64,000 bases of DNA, from assembly GCF_023343835.1 (NCBI RefSeq), contig NC_064435.1, positions 58,921,634-58,985,633 on the forward strand. The letters are read 5' to 3'. Below, piece after piece: positions 60,563 to 64,000 of the stretch. The notes beneath the pieces are model-generated. The model was not told the origin of the DNA. It searched no databases and was given only the letters and a program-made list of their open reading frames with translations. Made by a program: the position numbers and the translations under genes. Source of the DNA: Lagopus muta (taxonomy: Eukaryota > Chordata > Aves > Galliformes > Phasianidae). The stretch's first letter is position 1. Each line of letters starts with the position of its first letter.

Positions 60563-61318
60563 GCTGAACTTTGTTCAGGAAAAAAAATAAATAAAGGACT
60601 GTCCCTAAGTGAAGGATTTCGACATACAAACAACAGGACCCAACAGTGATTCTGATCACGGGGCTTAAGCGCAAAGGCAAAAGTGGAGGCTGAACTTGGA
60701 AAGAAATTGTACCTGACGTAGTTCATACCTATTGAGGCTATGGACAAATTTAAATCCAGCTTGAGATGCTCAGCATCTCAATTCCAATTACACTTATCAT
60801 GACCAGTGAAAAGTGATCAAATACACAAAAATGAAGAAAGCTTCTGTGACAGAATTTGATTGCAGTAGTGCTGGAAACTAGTAATGAGGAGAAAAAGACC
60901 AGTCACCATGAAAGTAGTGCCATTAACATCTGCCTTATATGTGTTATGGAAAAGGTAATTCCACTCTGGTTTGTCTCCCTTTTCGTTATAGAAATGAGTA
61001 CTGGGTGTAAGAGCTCAGGTGATGACAAGGGTTGCTGCTGGGCTTCTATGTAAGGTGAGGCTGGGACTGACCCACGCTGGACACAGCCAGCACCAGCTGA
61101 TTGCAATGGCCCCAGGGAAAGGCATAGCAGGGCCCTACTGCCAAGAAGGCAGCACTTCTGGGAAAGCATTTGTAAAAAAAAAAAAAAAAAAGGGCAGAAA
61201 ACACCACACAGACAGGGAGTGAGGAAAAAGTGTGAAAAACAGCCATGCAAAGACCAAGGTCACTGCAGAAGGAGGTGCTCAAGCAGAAGTACCATGAAAC
61301 CTGTGGAGAAAGTCCTGG
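60563..61318. other. Noncoding stretch with A18 run
   Basis: Nothing recognised except A18 at 61174-61191. No retrocopy is recognised upstream of it. Confidence 0.6.
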
Positions 61319-61513
61319 TCATAGAACTGCAGAATTGAGTTGGAAGGGCCCTTTAATGGTCACTTAGTCCAAACTCCCCTGCAATGAGCATTGGCACCTA
61401 CAGCTACATCAGGTCACTCAGGGCCTGGTCCAGCCTTGGTCCATCCACCTTGGATGCGTTCAGGGATGAGGCATCCACCACCTCTCTAGGCAACCTTACC
61501 ATAAAAAACTTTT
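61319..61513 (-). mobile_element. CR1 LINE 3' end, minus strand (first of two in tandem)
   Basis: The tail (CATAGAACTGCAGAATTGA) is followed by GTTGGAAGGGCCCTTTAATG, CAGGGCCTGGTCCAGCC and GAGGCATCCACCACCTCTC. It ends at ACCATAAAAAACTTTT with a small internal deletion and abuts a second minus-strand CR1. This 3' UTR variant differs from its neighbour. Confidence 0.88.
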
Positions 61514-61613
61514 CACAGGATCACAGAATTGTAGGGGTTGGAAGGGACCTCCAGAGATCATCAAGTCCAACCCCCCTGCCAAAGCAGGTTCCCTATGCTA
61601 GGTCGCACAGGTA
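61514..61613 (-). mobile_element. CR1 LINE 3' end, minus strand (second of two in tandem)
   Basis: A fresh tail (CACAGGATCACAGAATTG) starts a second CR1, with GGGTTGGAAGGGACCTCC, CATCAAGTCCAACCCCCC and CAAAGCAGGTTCCCTATG. It breaks off in GTCGCACAGGTAGGTATG. The variant is the same as the plus-strand copy at 27494-27678 and looks younger than its neighbour. Confidence 0.92.
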
Positions 61614-63510
61614 GGTATGTTATTGGGGAGAAGGCAAGTCAGGAGCAAATGGTTGTTGAGCCTGGGAAAAGAGGGAAATGTTGGTAAAGGTGTTGTTTTA
61701 ATATTTGTCTGTTTCTCACCATCCAACCCAAACTAAATCAGTTTCCCCAAAGTCGAATCTGTTTTGGCTATGATGGTAAACTGTAAGCAGTCTCCCTGTC
61801 TCAGTCTTATCCCAGGAGGTATTTCATCTTAATTTTTCCCCTGTCCTTTTGAGAAGGGAGAGAGAGCACAGCTGGGTGGGCATCCAGCCTCCCATCACAA
61901 AATGATATTAGCATTGATTCATAGGATTGGACGGACTGACAATAAATCATAAAGATGGGCACCTATTCTATCAAGTAGTGGTAATGTGCAAAAACAGGAG
62001 ACAAGAGGAATATTATTAATTTAAGTCTGTCAATACAAAATTGTTTTCATTCCGTCTGAGGTTTTAGAACTGATATAAGAACTATAAAGTACAGCCCACT
62101 GAAATTCAGGTGTATTTCACTGTGGCCAGTCATTTCAGTTTTGTATCAGTATAATTTCATTATTGGATTTTTAATACATGACAACACTGACTTTATAGGT
62201 AACAGTTTGTTAAAGCAGACATAATTAAAACACTAAAATGAAGGAAATCTGCAGCTACATCATCTAATCCATGTTGAATGGAGACAGTGTACCAAAATGT
62301 TCCCAGATATAAATAAAAAACTTTGAAATCTGAACTTTTATAATATGAGTAGTACCTGGAAGGTTCTACACACAAGATGTCAATTGTCACTTTAGTCTTA
62401 AAATGATATAAATCCTAAGAAATACATTTCATGTTGCTAATCTATGTAAACCTTCCTGAAATTTGTATCTAATGTAGAAGAATTAGTGTACTATCTATCC
62501 TAATGCTGGAGATGATACGACTGTAATATCAATCATATCACTTCACAGACTCTGAGGAAGAGAGATATAGAAAGAATTTGAAGCGTGAAACCTAGAATCT
62601 TGTGGATTGCTTTTGGCCACAAAAACTCCCATGCATGAGAAGAAAAAAAAAATGGTGTTGAGCAACGTAAGCAGGTCAGAAGCTCCTTTGAAGGCCATTT
62701 GTGACCATTTCTGCCTGTCATATGTTCAGCATAGACTGTAGTATAGAAGTGGAATGCCAAGTGAATTACTAGCAAAGTGCTAGAAACAAATTTAACTACA
62801 GAGTTCTCTCACAGAATATTTTACTTTCCCTTTGATAGACATTTTCCAGTCCCCAAGTCAGGCTGGATACCTTAGCCTACCTCTATTTCAAATTCTCTTT
62901 CATATTCAACACAAAGATTAATGTTTTTGGCTTGGTCATACAACACACAGAACTAAGGAGGCTCCTTAAGGCAACTTGAATGGCTTAATACATCTAAGTA
63001 CATATGCATTTTCTCTAAAACATGAAACAGAGCTGGATGAAAACGTTTCTGAGGCATAGGAAAACTTCTGAATTGCAGTGTCTGTACCGTTCTCCCATGA
63101 GAAGCTTTAGAACTCACTGACTCGTGGGAGAATGCATTTGCACAAAAGTGGACACCAAACAAAGCTAGGAGGTCAGTAAAATCCCAATTTATGAGTGCAA
63201 ATTACTTGAGTGGGCATTGCATGTGAGGCCTTCTGCCAATGCAAACAAAAGTATTTGAAAGCAGTTCTTTCCACACTGTCCTGGGAAGAAAGATGATCCC
63301 ACAGAGGTAGGTTCTGAGAGGAATGGGAAAGAGAAGAAAATTGATTTGCAGCAATGAGCTGAAAACTGTTCTTACAGAAAGATTACTGCATAAATGAACA
63401 TTTGTGATGACTCCTAATTTGTTCTTCTGTTTTTACATATGTTTGACAGGGATTATCATGGCAATCATGTCATGGTCTTAGGCTCCACAGTGGTAGCTTG
63501 GATGTACATA
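61614..63510. other. Noncoding stretch, nothing recognised
   Basis: Anonymous AT-rich DNA. Small frames on minus (62533-62775, 62953-63162) have no recognisable domain. Confidence 0.6.
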
Positions 63511-63632
63511 CCATAAAAGAATTAAGGTTGGAAAAGACAACTAAGACCCAGTCCAACTGTCAGCCCCCCATCACCATGCACACTAAGCTATGTCATTTGG
63601 CACAAAAAGTATGTCTGCTGAACAGCATTAGA
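63511..63632 (-). mobile_element. CR1 LINE 3' end, minus strand
   Basis: It starts at a reduced tail (CCATAAAAGAATTAAGG) and continues with TTGGAAAAGACAACTAAGAC, CAGTCCAACTGTCAGCCCC and CACCATGCACACTAAGC, then fades at GTCTGCTGAACAG. It is the same 3' UTR variant as 7187-7867. Confidence 0.8.
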
Positions 63633-64000
63633 GATAATAAACGTTCGCTAGTCCTTCACCAGCATAGCAGATTTACCTTAATATTAATGTTACTGTATTT
63701 TGGTAAAATCCGACCTATTCCAGCAACATCAGTCACATGACTACAACAGCTCTATGTAGCATTAGCAATATCAGAACACCCTCTCACATTTCCTGCACTG
63801 ACAACAACATTGTCATTTAACTTAGCTTGCTTTTTTATCTAACAAATCTCACATAGTATAAAAACGTGCAGGGCTTAAAGGAAGACAAATAGGACAGACA
63901 TAGCAAGCAATTACCTGAGTGGTCATCACAGGTATTGTAAAAGTTATGACATCACGCTCTCTCTTGGAGGTTCTGTTGAGCTGGGAGGAAAGGGACTGTC
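63633..64000. other. Window end, nothing recognised
   Basis: Anonymous sequence up to the window edge. Confidence 0.6.

Noticed and set aside
1-64000. CRISPR arrays, operons, phage or plasmid genes, tRNA and rRNA genes
   Set aside because: None seen. The composition, CR1 LINEs and mariner copies indicate vertebrate nuclear DNA. Diverged tRNA-like sequences would need a dedicated scan.

Overview
The window looks like vertebrate nuclear DNA from a bird, most likely a galliform such as chicken, turkey or quail. Two things point there. About twenty fragments of the avian CR1 LINE are present on both strands, several ending in the typical short 8-bp tail repeats (ATTCTATG/ATTCTGTG). There are also two copies of a mariner-type DNA transposon matching, from memory, the family known in chicken as Galluhop/Mariner1. 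The sequence is AT-rich, full of stops in all frames, and carries homopolymer runs and purine tracts. I see no operon, no ribosome-binding sites, no CRISPR array and no tRNA or rRNA gene.

I could not support a single host protein-coding exon. The long reading frames are either inside CR1 copies or are anonymous frames with no recognisable domain. The window is best read as intergenic ('gene desert') or deep-intronic DNA.

Layout. 1-7.2 kb: unique sequence with two short CR1 tails and a purine tract (3983-4176). 7.2-15.6 kb: a CR1 cluster (7187-7902, 10460-10887, 13831-13990, 14390-14572, 15177-15608). 15.6-24.9 kb: 9 kb with no recognisable transposon. 24.9-28.7 kb: the most complex block, where a mariner copy is split by a young CR1 (25246-26180) and a plus/minus/plus CR1 mosaic follows (27494-28685). 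28.7-32.5 kb: AT-rich and repeat-poor. 32.5-38.6 kb: an internally deleted CR1, a promoter-like 303-bp module rich in E-boxes, and the longest CR1 (37150-38582) with readable reverse transcriptase motifs. 38.6-52.7 kb: a 49-nt strictly alternating purine/pyrimidine tract, a 552-bp internally deleted mariner with both terminal inverted repeats and TA duplication, and a pair of 314-bp repeats in inverted orientation, about 97% identical and 7.9 kb apart. 52.7-64 kb: more CR1 remnants in otherwise anonymous DNA.

Nothing here works together as a gene system. What the window records is a layered transposon history: mariner first, young CR1 inserted into it, CR1 on CR1, and a young inverted repeat pair of uncertain class. 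Family assignments are from memory of consensus features; no database was searched.
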